The notes: generated by a model not told the origin, from the sequence alone. Positions 14,630 to 22,424 are shown, counted from the first letter of the stretch. The stretch is DNA of 38,223 nt from an uncultured Roseateles sp. (GCA_946886855.1 CAMPJJ010000049.1:1-38223), one strand, 5' to 3'. Program-made: numbers and translations.

Positions 14630-15823
14630 CTACACGGCGACGGGCCGCAGGCGAAGCCGGAGATCGCCCCCGACCGACTGGCAGTCGACCCGCTGGAAGC
14701 GCGGCGCGCCGTCGAGCGCCGTCAGCCCGCCCAGGTCGACCATCCCTCGGCCTTCGCCCAGCAGCATGGGCGCCAGGTAGATCAGCAGTTCGTCGATCAG
14801 CCCCGCCCGCAGCAGCGATCCGTTGAGCTTGTAGCCGGCCTCGATGTGCAGCTCGTTGACCTGGCGTCGACCCAGGTCGCGGATGGCGGCTCCCAGGTCG
14901 ACCTTGCCTCTGACCGGGTCGGGCACGGACACCAGTTCCGCGCCGCGGGCCGCCAGCGCGGCGCCGCGTTCGCCCGGCTCGGCCAGGGCGTGATAGATCA
15001 GCAGGGATCCGGGCGGCGCCAGCAGCCGTGCCGACGGCGACAGCTCCAGGCGGGAGTCGATCAGCACGCGCTGCGGCTGCAGCACGGTGTCGACGTCGCG
15101 GACGTCCAGGCGCGGATCGTCCTCGCGCGCCGTGCCGATGCCGGTCAGCACCGCGCCCGCGCGGCGGCGCCAGCCGTGGCCGTCGCGGCGGGCCTCGGGG
15201 CCGGTGATCCACTGGCTCACGCCGTTCGACAGCGCGGTCCGCCCGTCCAGGGACGCGGCGATCTTCATGCGCACGAAGGGGCGTCCGTGCTGCATCCGGG
15301 TCAGGAAACCGATGTTGAGCTCCCGCGCCTCGACGGCGCAAGGATGGTCGGGCGGCAAGACCTCGGTCGATAGTCCGGCGGCCCGCATCCGAGCGAGCCC
15401 CTGGCCGGCGACCTGCGGGTTGGGATCGCCGAGGGCCACCACGACCCGTCCGAGGCCGGCCGCGATCAGCGCGTCGCAGCAGGGTGGCGTCCGGCCGTGG
15501 TGGGCGCAGGGCTCCAGGGTCACGTAGGCGGTGGCGCCACGCACGTCCTGACCCCGCGCCCGCGCGTCGCGCAGGGCCATGATCTCGGCGTGCGCCTGGC
15601 CGGCGGCCTGCGTGTGCCCCTGGCCGAGCAGCCGTTCTTCCCTGTCGACGATGACGCAGCCGACACGGGGGTTCGGATCGGTCAGGCCGACCGCGTCCCG
15701 GGCGAGGCGCAGGGCCTCGGCCATCCAGCGGTCGTCGCGCGGCGTGGGGGCGAGGGCGGCGCCGCCCGATGACGGGACCGTCGGCAGATCAGGCGGCAGA
15801 TCAGGGGGGCGGACTTCTTGCAT
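14630..15823 (-). CDS. ribD: Bifunctional pyrimidine deaminase/reductase RibD
   Basis: RibD carries out steps two and three of riboflavin synthesis: deamination of the pyrimidine ring and reduction of the ribose side chain with NADPH. The 397-residue protein has the zinc deaminase domain first (about residues 30-175) with HAEIMAL and PCAHHGRTPPC, followed by the reductase domain (about 180-397) with VRMKIAASLDGRTAL, GVSQWITGPEAR and the closing ELHIEAGYKLNGSLL. I chose the ATG at 15823, ten bases behind the pilV stop; the frame continues upstream only as filler under pilV. A later ATG (MAEALRLARDAVGLTDPNP) is the alternative and would remove a Pro-rich 33-residue extension. The riboflavin synthase gene that often follows ribD is absent. 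Confidence 0.93.
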   Translation of the reverse strand: MQEVRPPDLPPDLPTVPSSGGAALAPTPRDDRWMAEALRLARDAVGLTDPNPRVGCVIVDREERLLGQGHTQAAGQAHAEIMALRDARARGQDVRGATAYVTLEPCAHHGRTPPCCDALIAAGLGRVVVALGDPNPQVAGQGLARMRAAGLSTEVLPPDHPCAVEARELNIGFLTRMQHGRPFVRMKIAASLDGRTALSNGVSQWITGPEARRDGHGWRRRAGAVLTGIGTAREDDPRLDVRDVDTVLQPQRVLIDSRLELSPSARLLAPPGSLLIYHALAEPGERGAALAARGAELVSVPDPVRGKVDLGAAIRDLGRRQVNELHIEAGYKLNGSLLRAGLIDELLIYLAPMLLGEGRGMVDLGGLTALDGAPRFQRVDCQSVGGDLRLRLRPVAV

Positions 15824-15833
15824 GGCGGGAAGT

Positions 15834-16289
15834 CTAGCGGCGCGATCCTGGAGGCAATTGCAGCACCCCGGAGAGGGCCGGATCGGTGAGGGGGAGCAGA
15901 CTCTCCAGCGTGACCGACCGGGCGCGTCCGGTGCGATCGGTCCACTGCACGCGCAGGCGCACAGGCCGCAGCGGTAGCGGCGTGGACCCCGCGTCCTGCG
16001 CGCCCGCGTCGCCCTGACCCCATGCGTCGGCCGCGGGCGCCGCGCCGCCCGCGATCGAGAACGCGATGTCGGGGCCTTCCCAGGACAGCGCGGGGGCGGG
16101 GGCGTCCGGCTGCCAGCGCCAGCGCTCGAGTTCATTGTGGGCGAGGCGCAGGGCCTGATCGTGGTGGCGGGCTTCGTCGGCCGCCACACGCAGCCGGACC
16201 TGCAGTGTCATGAGCGCGACCGCGCCGATCGACAGCAGCACGAGCACGACCAGCGCCTCGATGAGGGTGAAGCCGCGAGATGTTGTCAT
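15834..16289 (-). CDS. pilV: Type IV pilus minor pilin PilV
   Basis: A 151-residue prepilin with a six-residue leader and cleavage motif MTTSRG/FTLIEALVVLVLLSIGAVALM. The rest has the PilV pattern, with LAHNELERWRW and a C-terminal beta part including VQWTDRTGRARSVTLESLL. Minor pilins prime assembly of type IV pili at the inner membrane. The ATG at 16289 overlaps the pilX stop as ATGA; an upstream ATG at 16304 would break the coupling and lengthen the leader. It is the last of five co-directional pilin genes, and ribD starts ten bases after it. Confidence 0.85.
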   Translation of the reverse strand: MTTSRGFTLIEALVVLVLLSIGAVALMTLQVRLRVAADEARHHDQALRLAHNELERWRWQPDAPAPALSWEGPDIAFSIAGGAAPAADAWGQGDAGAQDAGSTPLPLRPVRLRVQWTDRTGRARSVTLESLLPLTDPALSGVLQLPPGSRR

Positions 16290-17431
16290 CGTGCCGGTGT
16301 CCATCCGCCGGGCACCGGCAGGAAGCTGCCCATCTGGCGATGGATGCGATAGAGGACGGCGGCGTCGTGGATGAGTTCGACCGAGCCGGCCTTGTCCACC
16401 CGGGCGTCGCTGACCACCGCCCCGCGCAACGACGTGGACTGGCCCGCGGGCGGATGCCAGTCGACGCCGTCGCGCGCGTAGAGCACGCCTTGCGGATGAC
16501 CGGACGCGAGGAGTTCCAGCCGTCCGTCCACGATCAGCACCAGCGGCGAACCGTCGAGCGCGGACGCCGGCCATTGGGACAACTGCGCGTCGCCGTCGAT
16601 CCAGATCAGGCGCCGTCCGCGCGCCAGGGCCTGGGCCAGCGGCGCGCTGCAGTCGCCGGCGCAGCGCAGTCGCACGATGGCCGGTTGGTCGCGGTAGCGG
16701 GTGGGCGGATAACCGAAGACCCGGAGGAAGCTGCCCGGCCCCTCGACCAGGGCCGAGGGCGGCGGCAGGCGCAGGGCGCTGAGGAGCGCGAGTTGCTGGG
16801 CCGTCTCGGCCACACCGATCGGTCCGCCGGAGAGGTCGTCGCAGTCCGTCCGGACATCACTGCAGCCGCGCACGATGAGCTTGAGCTGTCCCGATCCGCC
16901 CGCGTCGACGAAGCGGACGCTGAACTGCGGCTGCGCTTCGCCATCGGCGCGAGGCGCCGTGACGAGCTCGCCGGTCGCCGAGCAGTGGCAGGCCCATCGC
17001 AACGGTGCCGAGTTCGCGCAGGCGGGCGCGCCCGCGGCAGCCGTCGCTGTCGGAGCGGTCGGAGCGGTCGGAGCGGTCGGAGCGGTCGGCCCGGCCGAGG
17101 CGGGCGGCGTTGCCTGCGCGTGATAGTGGCCGTCCGCGCCGATCGACAGGTAGCGGCTGCGGAAGTCCGAGACTGTCGTGACGCCGCCCACCGCTCGCAA
17201 GGTCGCGGGTCGGCAGGCGTCGTCGATCGCGCCGCCGTTGAGCATGGCCACCGCCCAGGCCGTGCCGGACTCGGCGGCCTCCGCCGCCGTGGCCGCCCGG
17301 AGATCATTCGCGGATACCCGCTGCGCCGTCACCAGTTGCCGCACCGCCCAGGAGGCGCCGAGCGCCAGCACGCCCAGCAGCACGACGCACATCGCCAGCG
17401 TGCCCAGTCCTCGTTGCTCGCGCCGCATCAT
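16286..17431 (-). CDS. pilX: PilX-like type IV pilus assembly protein
   Basis: A 381-residue envelope protein starting MMRREQRGLGTLAMCVVLL, with an N-terminal membrane helix (about residues 10-30) followed by AATAAEAAESGTAWAVAML, the usual start of PilX N-terminal domains where an Ala/Glu-rich segment replaces the classic prepilin. The periplasmic part has several Cys pairs and a Pro/Thr/Ala linker (four TAP units encoded by a 9-bp repeat at 17052-17087). It lies third in the fimT-pilE-pilW-pilX-pilV operon, with four-base ATGA overlaps at both ends. It is about twice the length of the PilX of Pseudomonas. The assignment rests on the N-terminus and the position. Confidence 0.7.
   Translation of the reverse strand: MMRREQRGLGTLAMCVVLLGVLALGASWAVRQLVTAQRVSANDLRAATAAEAAESGTAWAVAMLNGGAIDDACRPATLRAVGGVTTVSDFRSRYLSIGADGHYHAQATPPASAGPTAPTAPTAPTAPTATAAAGAPACANSAPLRWACHCSATGELVTAPRADGEAQPQFSVRFVDAGGSGQLKLIVRGCSDVRTDCDDLSGGPIGVAETAQQLALLSALRLPPPSALVEGPGSFLRVFGYPPTRYRDQPAIVRLRCAGDCSAPLAQALARGRRLIWIDGDAQLSQWPASALDGSPLVLIVDGRLELLASGHPQGVLYARDGVDWHPPAGQSTSLRGAVVSDARVDKAGSVELIHDAAVLYRIHRQMGSFLPVPGGWTPAR
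17052..17087 (-). repeat. Four copies of a 9-bp unit encoding Thr-Ala-Pro in pilX
   Basis: GGAGCGGTC (plus strand) is repeated four times without change and encodes a (Pro-Thr-Ala) linker in the periplasmic part of the PilX-like protein. Confidence 0.85.
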
Positions 17432-18093
17432 GGGCAGTCTCCCGACAGCGCGTGGTTGTGCAACTGGCTGATCAGTTCGAGGAGGTGCCGGACGCGCGGA
17501 TCGTGCACGGCCTCCGCATCGACGGTCAGGGTCACCAGTCGCGTGGACAGGGTCGGTGTGCAGCCCGCCGCACCGCCGGAGGCGCAGGCCGTGGCGCAGG
17601 CATCGCCCAAGGGATGCCCCTGCGATGCCAGTTGCACCTGGAGCTCACGCACGCGCAGCAGATCGGGATCGGTCAGGGGCTGGTAGCGGCCGGCGATCAA
17701 CTGGTCGATGCGGCCGTCGCTCAGGCGGAAGCCCGAGTTCTCGCGCGCGCTCGCCCCGCCGGAAGCGCTCCCGTCCCGGGCGAAGCTGTAGGTCACCCGG
17801 CGTCCCGAGTCCTCCACGAGGAGGTCGGCGTAGGGGTTGCGGACCGGCGCGTCAGGCTCGTCCTGCCAGACCCCGTCCTGCGCCCTGTCCCAGAACGCCG
17901 CGCGCCGGAGGTCGCGCAGCATGAGTTCGGCCGTGGCGCGCAGTTCCTGCTGGACCTGCAGTTCCAGCATCAGCCGGCGGTGTTCGCCCAGCTGGACACC
18001 GGCCATCGAGAAGGCGCCCGCCAGCAGCAGGAGCCCGATCGTGAGGCCGATCATGAACTCGACCAGGGTGAAGCCCCGTGAACGGTGTTTCAT
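17428..18093 (-). CDS. pilW: Type IV pilus minor pilin PilW
   Basis: A 221-residue prepilin with a short leader and cleavage site MKHRSRG/FTLVEFMIGLTIGLLLL, then the PilW-type helix ELQVQQELRATAELMLRDLRRAAFW. The GLTIGLLLLAG pattern and the length fit PilW. The start ATG at 18093 has GGGGAG six bases upstream. It begins 13 bases behind pilE and ends in an ATGA overlap with pilX. A Cys pair near the end (CATACASGGAAGC) probably forms a disulfide. Confidence 0.85.
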   Translation of the reverse strand: MKHRSRGFTLVEFMIGLTIGLLLLAGAFSMAGVQLGEHRRLMLELQVQQELRATAELMLRDLRRAAFWDRAQDGVWQDEPDAPVRNPYADLLVEDSGRRVTYSFARDGSASGGASARENSGFRLSDGRIDQLIAGRYQPLTDPDLLRVRELQVQLASQGHPLGDACATACASGGAAGCTPTLSTRLVTLTVDAEAVHDPRVRHLLELISQLHNHALSGDCP

Positions 18094-18106
18094 GGCGTCT
18101 CCCCGT

Positions 18107-18646
18107 TCATCGCGGCCAGCAGGTGTCGGCCTGCTCGGTGCCCTGGTCGTCGAATCCGGTCGTGGACGTCGCGCCGAGTTCCTGCCGGAGCGTCAACACC
18201 CGGCACCGGCGGTCGGCGGCTTGCGCGCCTTGCGCCGTCGCCTCGAGCTGGTAGCGCGTGGCGTCGGCCTGGGTGATGCGCAGGCGATAGAGCCCGCCTG
18301 GCGTCGTTGCCGGTTGCCCCAGGTCCTCCAGGCGGTCGGCGTAGCGGGGACCGCGCGAGCGGAAACGCTCTTGCGCCAGCTGGAGGGCCTGCAGCGCTTC
18401 GCGCGCCTCCGCACGGCGGCCCTTGAGGACCTGGTCCCGGAAGCCGGGCAAGGTCACGGCGGCCAGCACGGCCACGATCGCCAGCACGGTCAGGGCCTCG
18501 ATCAGCGAGAAGCCGCGGGGCGTCCCGGGCCTCTGCGTCGTGCGGAGGGGTGCCGCGCGCCGGCGCGCAGACGGCATGGGCATCGAAATCGGCATCGGCA
18601 TCGAAATCGACATCGGCATCGGCCTTGGGATCGGACGCGTCGTCAT
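18107..18646 (-). CDS. pilE: Type IV pilin, PilE/ComP-like, with an unusually long N-terminal leader
   Basis: The 179-residue protein has the prepilin cleavage motif RG/FSLIEALTVLAIVAVLAAVTLPGF at residues 44-45, then a globular part ending in CRVLTLRQELGA and a final CW, as in PilE/ComP-type pilins where the two Cys form the D-region disulfide. The leader before the cleavage site would be 45 residues, against 6-25 normally. Its first half is Met-Pro/Met-Ser repeats from an ATCGGC-type hexamer array, giving six further in-frame ATGs that could each serve as the start; starting at Met24 gives a 22-residue leader. I give the ATG at 18646, which overlaps the fimT stop as ATGA. The protein may be a DNA-uptake pilin or a minor pilin. 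Confidence 0.82.
   Translation of the reverse strand: MTTRPIPRPMPMSISMPMPISMPMPSARRRAAPLRTTQRPGTPRGFSLIEALTVLAIVAVLAAVTLPGFRDQVLKGRRAEAREALQALQLAQERFRSRGPRYADRLEDLGQPATTPGGLYRLRITQADATRYQLEATAQGAQAADRRCRVLTLRQELGATSTTGFDDQGTEQADTCWPR
18577..18634 (-). repeat. Hexamer array of ATCGGC/ATCGAA in the pilE leader
   Basis: About nine six-base units, read on the minus strand as GCCGAT, TTCGAT and related forms, encode Met-Pro and Met-Ser/Ile-Ser pairs at the N-terminus of the PilE-like protein. Several units supply an in-frame ATG. Confidence 0.8.
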
Positions 18647-19296
18647 GCGCACCTCGGCAGGCGGCTCAGCGCGCCGTCCGGTGTGCAACTGCGCACGCGG
18701 CCGGTGATGCTGACGATGTGGTGGACCGAGCCGATGCCGCTCACGCGCACATCGATCGTGCCGCTGACCGACACGGTCCCCTGGCGGCCGCTGAACAGCA
18801 TCGACGGCACGTTGGACGTGACCTCCGCCTGGCCCCGCTCGCGCACCCAGCGCACCTGTTTGATCGCCTGGGCGTCGGCGCGGCAGGTGGGCGGCGCATC
18901 CACGTGGCAGTCGCAGCCGCCGACGGCGCCGGTGTGCAGCACGTAGCAGCGTCCGCTGCCCGCGACGGCGGACTCGTCGCCGCCGAATCGCAGGATCACA
19001 TTGCGCGCACCCTGGATGGCCTCGCTGCGGGCAAGTTGCAGGTCGCCGAGCACCGCCTGCGCGGCATTCGCCAATCGCTGGCGCCAGAGCCAGTCCCGCA
19101 GGTCGGGGGCGGCGAGCACGGCCACGAGCGCGACCAGCGCGATGCTGACCATCGCCTCGATGAGGCTGAGGCCGCGGGCACGGGCATGGGCACGGCCGCC
19201 AGGGGAGGGCGGACGCGCGCTGGGAGCGCTGGAGGAGCTTGGAGCGCTTGAAGCGCTGGAAGCGCTGGAAGACGCTGGAGAAGCGGAGGGCTGCAA
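18643..19296 (-). CDS. fimT: FimT/GspH-like minor pilin, first gene of the pilin operon
   Basis: A 217-residue prepilin with cleavage motif RARG/LSLIEAMVSIALVALVAVLAAPDLRDWL and the FimT/GspH sequence QRLANAAQAVLGDLQLARSEAIQGARNVILRFG. Two Cys clusters follow (CYVLHTGAVGGCDCH, and the C-terminal CTPDG and CA). FimT-type pilins help start pilus assembly and in some species bind DNA. The only possible start is the TTG at 19296: no ATG or GTG occurs in frame before the cleavage motif. GGAG lies seven to eight bases upstream but sits in one arm of a hairpin (19302-19336). The leader is 42 residues, extended by Ser-Ala repeats from a GCTGGA-type array. The stop overlaps pilE. Confidence 0.82.
   Translation of the reverse strand: MQPSASPASSSASSASSAPSSSSAPSARPPSPGGRAHARARGLSLIEAMVSIALVALVAVLAAPDLRDWLWRQRLANAAQAVLGDLQLARSEAIQGARNVILRFGGDESAVAGSGRCYVLHTGAVGGCDCHVDAPPTCRADAQAIKQVRWVRERGQAEVTSNVPSMLFSGRQGTVSVSGTIDVRVSGIGSVHHIVSITGRVRSCTPDGALSRLPRCA
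19232..19277 (-). repeat. AGCGCTGGA-type 9-bp repeat encoding Ser-Ser-Ala in fimT
   Basis: Four to five imperfect copies of a 9-bp unit sit immediately behind the TTG start and encode the Ser/Ala-rich leader extension of the FimT-like protein. Confidence 0.75.
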
Positions 19297-19301
19297 GGAA
19301 G

Positions 19302-19336
19302 ATCTCCCGAAGAGTTGCTGAGAACTCTAGGGAGAT
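19302..19336 (-). promoter_or_regulatory. Hairpin covering the fimT ribosome binding site
   Basis: On the minus strand ATCTCCC (19336-19330) can pair with GGGAGAT (19308-19302), which is the fimT Shine-Dalgarno region; inside it GAGTT (19327-19323) pairs with AACTC (19316-19312) around a six-base loop. Seven plus five base pairs with a small internal loop would hide the ribosome binding site of the first pilin gene, whose start is a weak TTG. It could work as an RNA thermometer or as a switch. Confidence 0.5.
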
Positions 19337-19370
19337 GGCCTGCGTCGCGCTTCGCCTTCAGGAGGGAAAC

Positions 19371-19394
19371 GCCGGCCCGCTCAGGGGGGCCGGC
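19371..19394 (-). terminator. Hairpin terminator behind nrdR, usable in both directions
   Basis: GCCGGCCC (19371-19378) pairs with GGGCCGGC (19387-19394) around eight bases. AAAGGCCGGC...GCCGGCGTTT on the minus strand gives a short T-run, and CTTT follows on the plus strand. It lies 82 bp behind the nrdR stop and separates the glyA-nrdR transcript from the pilin operon. Confidence 0.7.
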
Positions 19395-19475
19395 CTTTGG
19401 GGGATGTCTGGGGGATGCGCCTGAAAAGTCCGTGAAGGACGCGTGATCCCCGCGCGTGCGCCGACGAACTCGGCC

Positions 19476-19919
19476 TCAGATGTCGCGGATCAGCTGCCGG
19501 AACTCGTCGACGTCCTCGAACGAGCGGTACACCGACGCGAAGCGCACGTACGCGACCTTGTCGATGCGCTTGAGCTCGCGCATCACGTGCTCGCCCAGCT
19601 TGGTCGACGGGATCTCGCGCACGCCCGTGCTGAGCAGCTTCTCCTGGATGCGCTCCAGCGCCGCGTCGATCTGCTCGATGCTCACCGGCCGCTTGCGCAG
19701 CGCCAGCGTCATCGACGCGCGCAGCTTGCCCATGTCGAACTCGGCGCGCGTGCCGTCCTTCTTCACGACCATCGGCAGCGCGATGTCCGCGCGCTCGTAG
19801 GTCGTGAAGCGCTTGTCACAGGACTGGCAGCGACGGCGGCGACGCACCACGTCGCCTTCGTCGGACTCCCGGGTCTCCGACACTTGCGTGTCGCCGTGAC
19901 CGCAGAACGGGCAACGCAT
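19476..19919 (-). CDS. nrdR: Transcriptional repressor NrdR
   Basis: NrdR represses ribonucleotide reductase genes when dATP is high. The 147-residue protein has the zinc ribbon at residues 3-34 (CPFCGHG and CQSCDKRF) and the ATP-cone from about residue 49 ([32 protein letters not shown]). Length and motifs are those of the family. It lies 16 bases behind glyA, the common glyA-nrdR pair of beta-proteobacteria, and is followed by a terminator. Confidence 0.97.
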   Translation of the reverse strand: MRCPFCGHGDTQVSETRESDEGDVVRRRRRCQSCDKRFTTYERADIALPMVVKKDGTRAEFDMGKLRASMTLALRKRPVSIEQIDAALERIQEKLLSTGVREIPSTKLGEHVMRELKRIDKVAYVRFASVYRSFEDVDEFRQLIRDI

Positions 19920-19935
19920 GCTGCGCCGGCTCCGC

Positions 19936-21186
19936 TCAGCGGTAGACCGGGAACTGACGCGTCAGTTCGGCCACCTGCTCACGCACGCGGGCCAGGTTGG
20001 CCTCGTCGTGCGGGTTGTCCAGCACGTCGGCGATCAGGTGGGCGGTCTTGCGCACCTGCTCCTCCTTGAAGCCGCGCGTGGTCATCGCCGGCGTGCCCAG
20101 GCGGACGCCGCTGGTGACCATCGGCTTCTGCGGGTCGTTCGGGATGCCGTTCTTGTTGCAGGTCATGTGGGCGGCGCCCAGGATGGCCTCGGCTTCCTTG
20201 CCGGTCAGGTGCTTCGGGCGCAGGTCCACCAGCATCACGTGGCTTTGCGTGCCGCCGGAGACGATGCGCAGGCCGCGCTCGATCAGCGTGTCGGCCAGCA
20301 CCTTGGCGTTGGCGACGACCTGCTGCTGGTAGGCCTTGAACTCGGGCGTCAGCGCTTCCTTGAAGGCCACGGCCTTGCCGGCGATCACGTGCATCAGCGG
20401 GCCGCCCTGGATGCCGGGGAAGATCGCCGAGTTGATCTTCTTGGCGATCGCCTCGTCGTTGGTCAGGATGATGCCGCCGCGCGGGCCGCGCAGGCTCTTG
20501 TGCGTGGTCGAGGTGACGACGTCGGCGTGCGGCAGCGGGTTCGGGTAGACGCCCGCGGCGATCAGGCCGGCGTAGTGCGCCATGTCGACCATGAAGTAGG
20601 CGCCGATCTCCTTGGCGATCCTGCCGAAGCGCTCGAAATCGATGTGCAGCGAGTACGCCGAGGCGCCCGCGATGATCAGCTTGGGCTTCTTCTCGCGCGC
20701 CAGCGCTTCCATCGCGTCGTAGTCGATGGCTTCCTTGGCGTCCAGGCCGTAGGAGATGACGTTGAACCACTTGCCGCTCATGTTGAGCGCCATGCCGTGG
20801 GTCAGGTGGCCGCCTTCGGCCAGGCTCATGCCCATGATGGTGTCGCCGGGCTGCAGCAGCGCGAAGAACACGCCCTGGTTGGCCTGCGAGCCGCTGTTGG
20901 GCTGCACGTTGGCGAACTCGGCGCCGAAGAGCTGCTTGAGGCGGTCGATCGCCAGCTGCTCGACGATGTCCACGTACTCGCAGCCGCCGTAGTAGCGCTT
21001 GCCGGGGTAGCCCTCGGCGTACTTGTTGGTCAGCTGGCTGCCCTGGGCTTCCATCACCGCCGGAGAGGTGTAGTTCTCCGAGGCGATCAGCTCGATGTGG
21101 TCTTCCTGGCGCCGGGTCTCCTGCTGGATGGCGGCGAAGACTTCGGCATCGACATTGGCGAGGGTCTGTTGGGTGCGGTCAAACAT
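19936..21186 (-). CDS. glyA: Serine hydroxymethyltransferase
   Basis: GlyA converts serine and tetrahydrofolate to glycine and methylene-tetrahydrofolate in the cytoplasm, with pyridoxal phosphate. The 416-residue length is normal. Clear marks are [56 protein letters not shown], and the PLP-lysine segment [16 protein letters not shown]. The first gene of a two-gene transcript with nrdR. A long leader of about 240 nt with several strong inverted repeats precedes it, with a TACACT -10 at 21438-21433. Confidence 0.98.
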   Translation of the reverse strand: MFDRTQQTLANVDAEVFAAIQQETRRQEDHIELIASENYTSPAVMEAQGSQLTNKYAEGYPGKRYYGGCEYVDIVEQLAIDRLKQLFGAEFANVQPNSGSQANQGVFFALLQPGDTIMGMSLAEGGHLTHGMALNMSGKWFNVISYGLDAKEAIDYDAMEALAREKKPKLIIAGASAYSLHIDFERFGRIAKEIGAYFMVDMAHYAGLIAAGVYPNPLPHADVVTSTTHKSLRGPRGGIILTNDEAIAKKINSAIFPGIQGGPLMHVIAGKAVAFKEALTPEFKAYQQQVVANAKVLADTLIERGLRIVSGGTQSHVMLVDLRPKHLTGKEAEAILGAAHMTCNKNGIPNDPQKPMVTSGVRLGTPAMTTRGFKEEQVRKTAHLIADVLDNPHDEANLARVREQVAELTRQFPVYR

Positions 21187-21572
21187 GATGATGTCGGCTC
21201 AAGGGTTGGCGCCGCCCGCCCGGCAGCGCATCGGCGCGATCGCCGCCCAGGGAGGACGGCGATCCGGCGACGGAGGACGGAACGAGGGCGGCCCAGGCGA
21301 ACGGCACGGACAACCGGGGACGTCCCCGGCCGTTCGCGCTTCCCGGTGGTGGCCCACCTCGGGCGACGCCTGCGCCGGTGAAGGAATGATCACCGGTCAG
21401 GGCGCCCTGATCGCCAGTTGCGCGAAGCCCGCAGTGTAGCCGCACCGTCGAGGGGCGCCGGTCTTCTCGTGACATTGTTCACCGGGGCGCCGGGACTGGG
21501 GCTTCGCCCAATGAGGAACGGGTTCCGACTGGGAACCCGTTGCCAAGCGGCGCGGAAGGCGCGGCGGACCGA
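21187..21572 (-). promoter_or_regulatory. 386-bp region between slt and glyA: glyA promoter and structured leader
   Basis: No gene is supported here. On the minus strand a -10 TACACT (21438-21433), without a good -35, would start a leader of about 240 nt. In it lie the palindrome CAGGGCGCCCTG (21398-21409), the hairpin CCGGTGA/TCACCGG (21375-21396), and a compound element in which GCGAACGG/CCGTTCGC (21297-21304, 21330-21337) encloses the 16-bp palindrome CCGGGGACGTCCCCGG (21314-21329) with a nine-base bulge. Further left-to-right, a perfect 10-bp inverted repeat lies at 21517-21541. The glycine and tetrahydrofolate riboswitch cores were looked for and not recognised. Confidence 0.5.
21517..21541 (-). 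terminator. Perfect 10-bp inverted repeat behind the slt gene, possible terminator
   Basis: AACGGGTTCC and GGAACCCGTT flank the five-base loop GACTG, 31 bases behind the transglycosylase stop. The arms are perfect, but no T-run follows on the minus strand, so it is either a T-poor terminator or a protein or RNA recognition site. Confidence 0.5.
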
Positions 21573-22424
21573 TCAGCGCATCACGGCCGTCATCGCGACC
21601 TGTTCGCCGGTCGGGGCCGGCGCGGACGCCGGCTCGCGCACCGGACGCGGGGCCGACGGGCTGACGTTGCGGCCCTGGGCGACGGCCTTGAGCAGGTCCT
21701 GCTCGGCCAGCACGCGCGAGGCGTAGCCGGTGTCGTCGGGCAGGTTGGCGGCGCCGACGTAGCGGCGCAGGCCTTCCTCGAGGCTGCCGGCGCGCTGGAT
21801 GCACTCCTTCAGCACCTGCACGCCGACGCGCAGGTTGGTGACCGGGTCGAAGGCGGCGAAGTTGCCGCCGAAGGCCTCGTACTTGTCGTCGTGGACGCGC
21901 GTCATCACCTGCATCAGGCCCTGGGCGCCGACGGCGCTCTGGGCGAACGGGTTGAATCCGGACTCGATCGCCATGATGGACAGGATCAGCGTCGGCTCGA
22001 CGCGGGCGCGCTGGCCAACGTCCCAGGCTTCCTTCACCAGGCGGCTGACCGGTTCCGGCGCCACGCGGTAACGGCGCGCCAGGTAGTTGGCCACCAGCGC
22101 CTGCTGGCGGGTGAGTTCCTTGGGATCGACCGCGGTGGCGCGGCTGATCGCGTCGGGCTCGGCCATCAGGGCGAGCACGTCGCCGGAGGCCTCGACCCGC
22201 GCCTCGTGGCGGGCGTTGAGCCAGCCCAGCACCTGACCTTCCAGTTGCTGGCGCAGGTCGGCCTGGCTGGCGAAGACCAGCCCGATGGCGACGACGGCGA
22301 AGCCCACCAGGGCGAGCGTGTTGTGGCTGACGACCAGGAGGCCCTGGCCGATGTCCTTGACGAAAAGCACCAGGGCGGCTTGCGCCTGGCGGGGCAGGGA
22401 TAGCAGGTCTGAACGCGCTGTCAT
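21573..22424 (-). CDS. Membrane-anchored lytic transglycosylase (SLT domain)
   Basis: A 283-residue protein with one membrane segment near residues 35-52 (NTLALVGFAVVAIGLVFA), a linker with a Gln/Leu-rich helix, and an SLT/lysozyme-like domain from about residue 135. The catalytic Glu is in LILSIMAIESGFNPFAQSAVGAQGLMQVM; the later N-x-R-V-G-V-Q-V-L and the GAANLPDDTGYASRVLA segments also fit. It cleaves peptidoglycan glycosidic bonds to form anhydromuramyl ends, in the periplasm. I chose the ATG at 22424, with AAAGGAG four bases upstream; the frame continues to 22613 but as filler. A strong promoter lies 250 bp upstream at 22698-22671, giving a long leader. Confidence 0.88.
   Translation of the reverse strand: MTARSDLLSLPRQAQAALVLFVKDIGQGLLVVSHNTLALVGFAVVAIGLVFASQADLRQQLEGQVLGWLNARHEARVEASGDVLALMAEPDAISRATAVDPKELTRQQALVANYLARRYRVAPEPVSRLVKEAWDVGQRARVEPTLILSIMAIESGFNPFAQSAVGAQGLMQVMTRVHDDKYEAFGGNFAAFDPVTNLRVGVQVLKECIQRAGSLEEGLRRYVGAANLPDDTGYASRVLAEQDLLKAVAQGRNVSPSAPRPVREPASAPAPTGEQVAMTAVMR

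Noticed and set aside
21187..21450. Glycine, tetrahydrofolate or SAM/SAH riboswitch before glyA
   Set aside because: I could not recognise the conserved cores of these classes. The region is reported only as a structured leader of unknown type.
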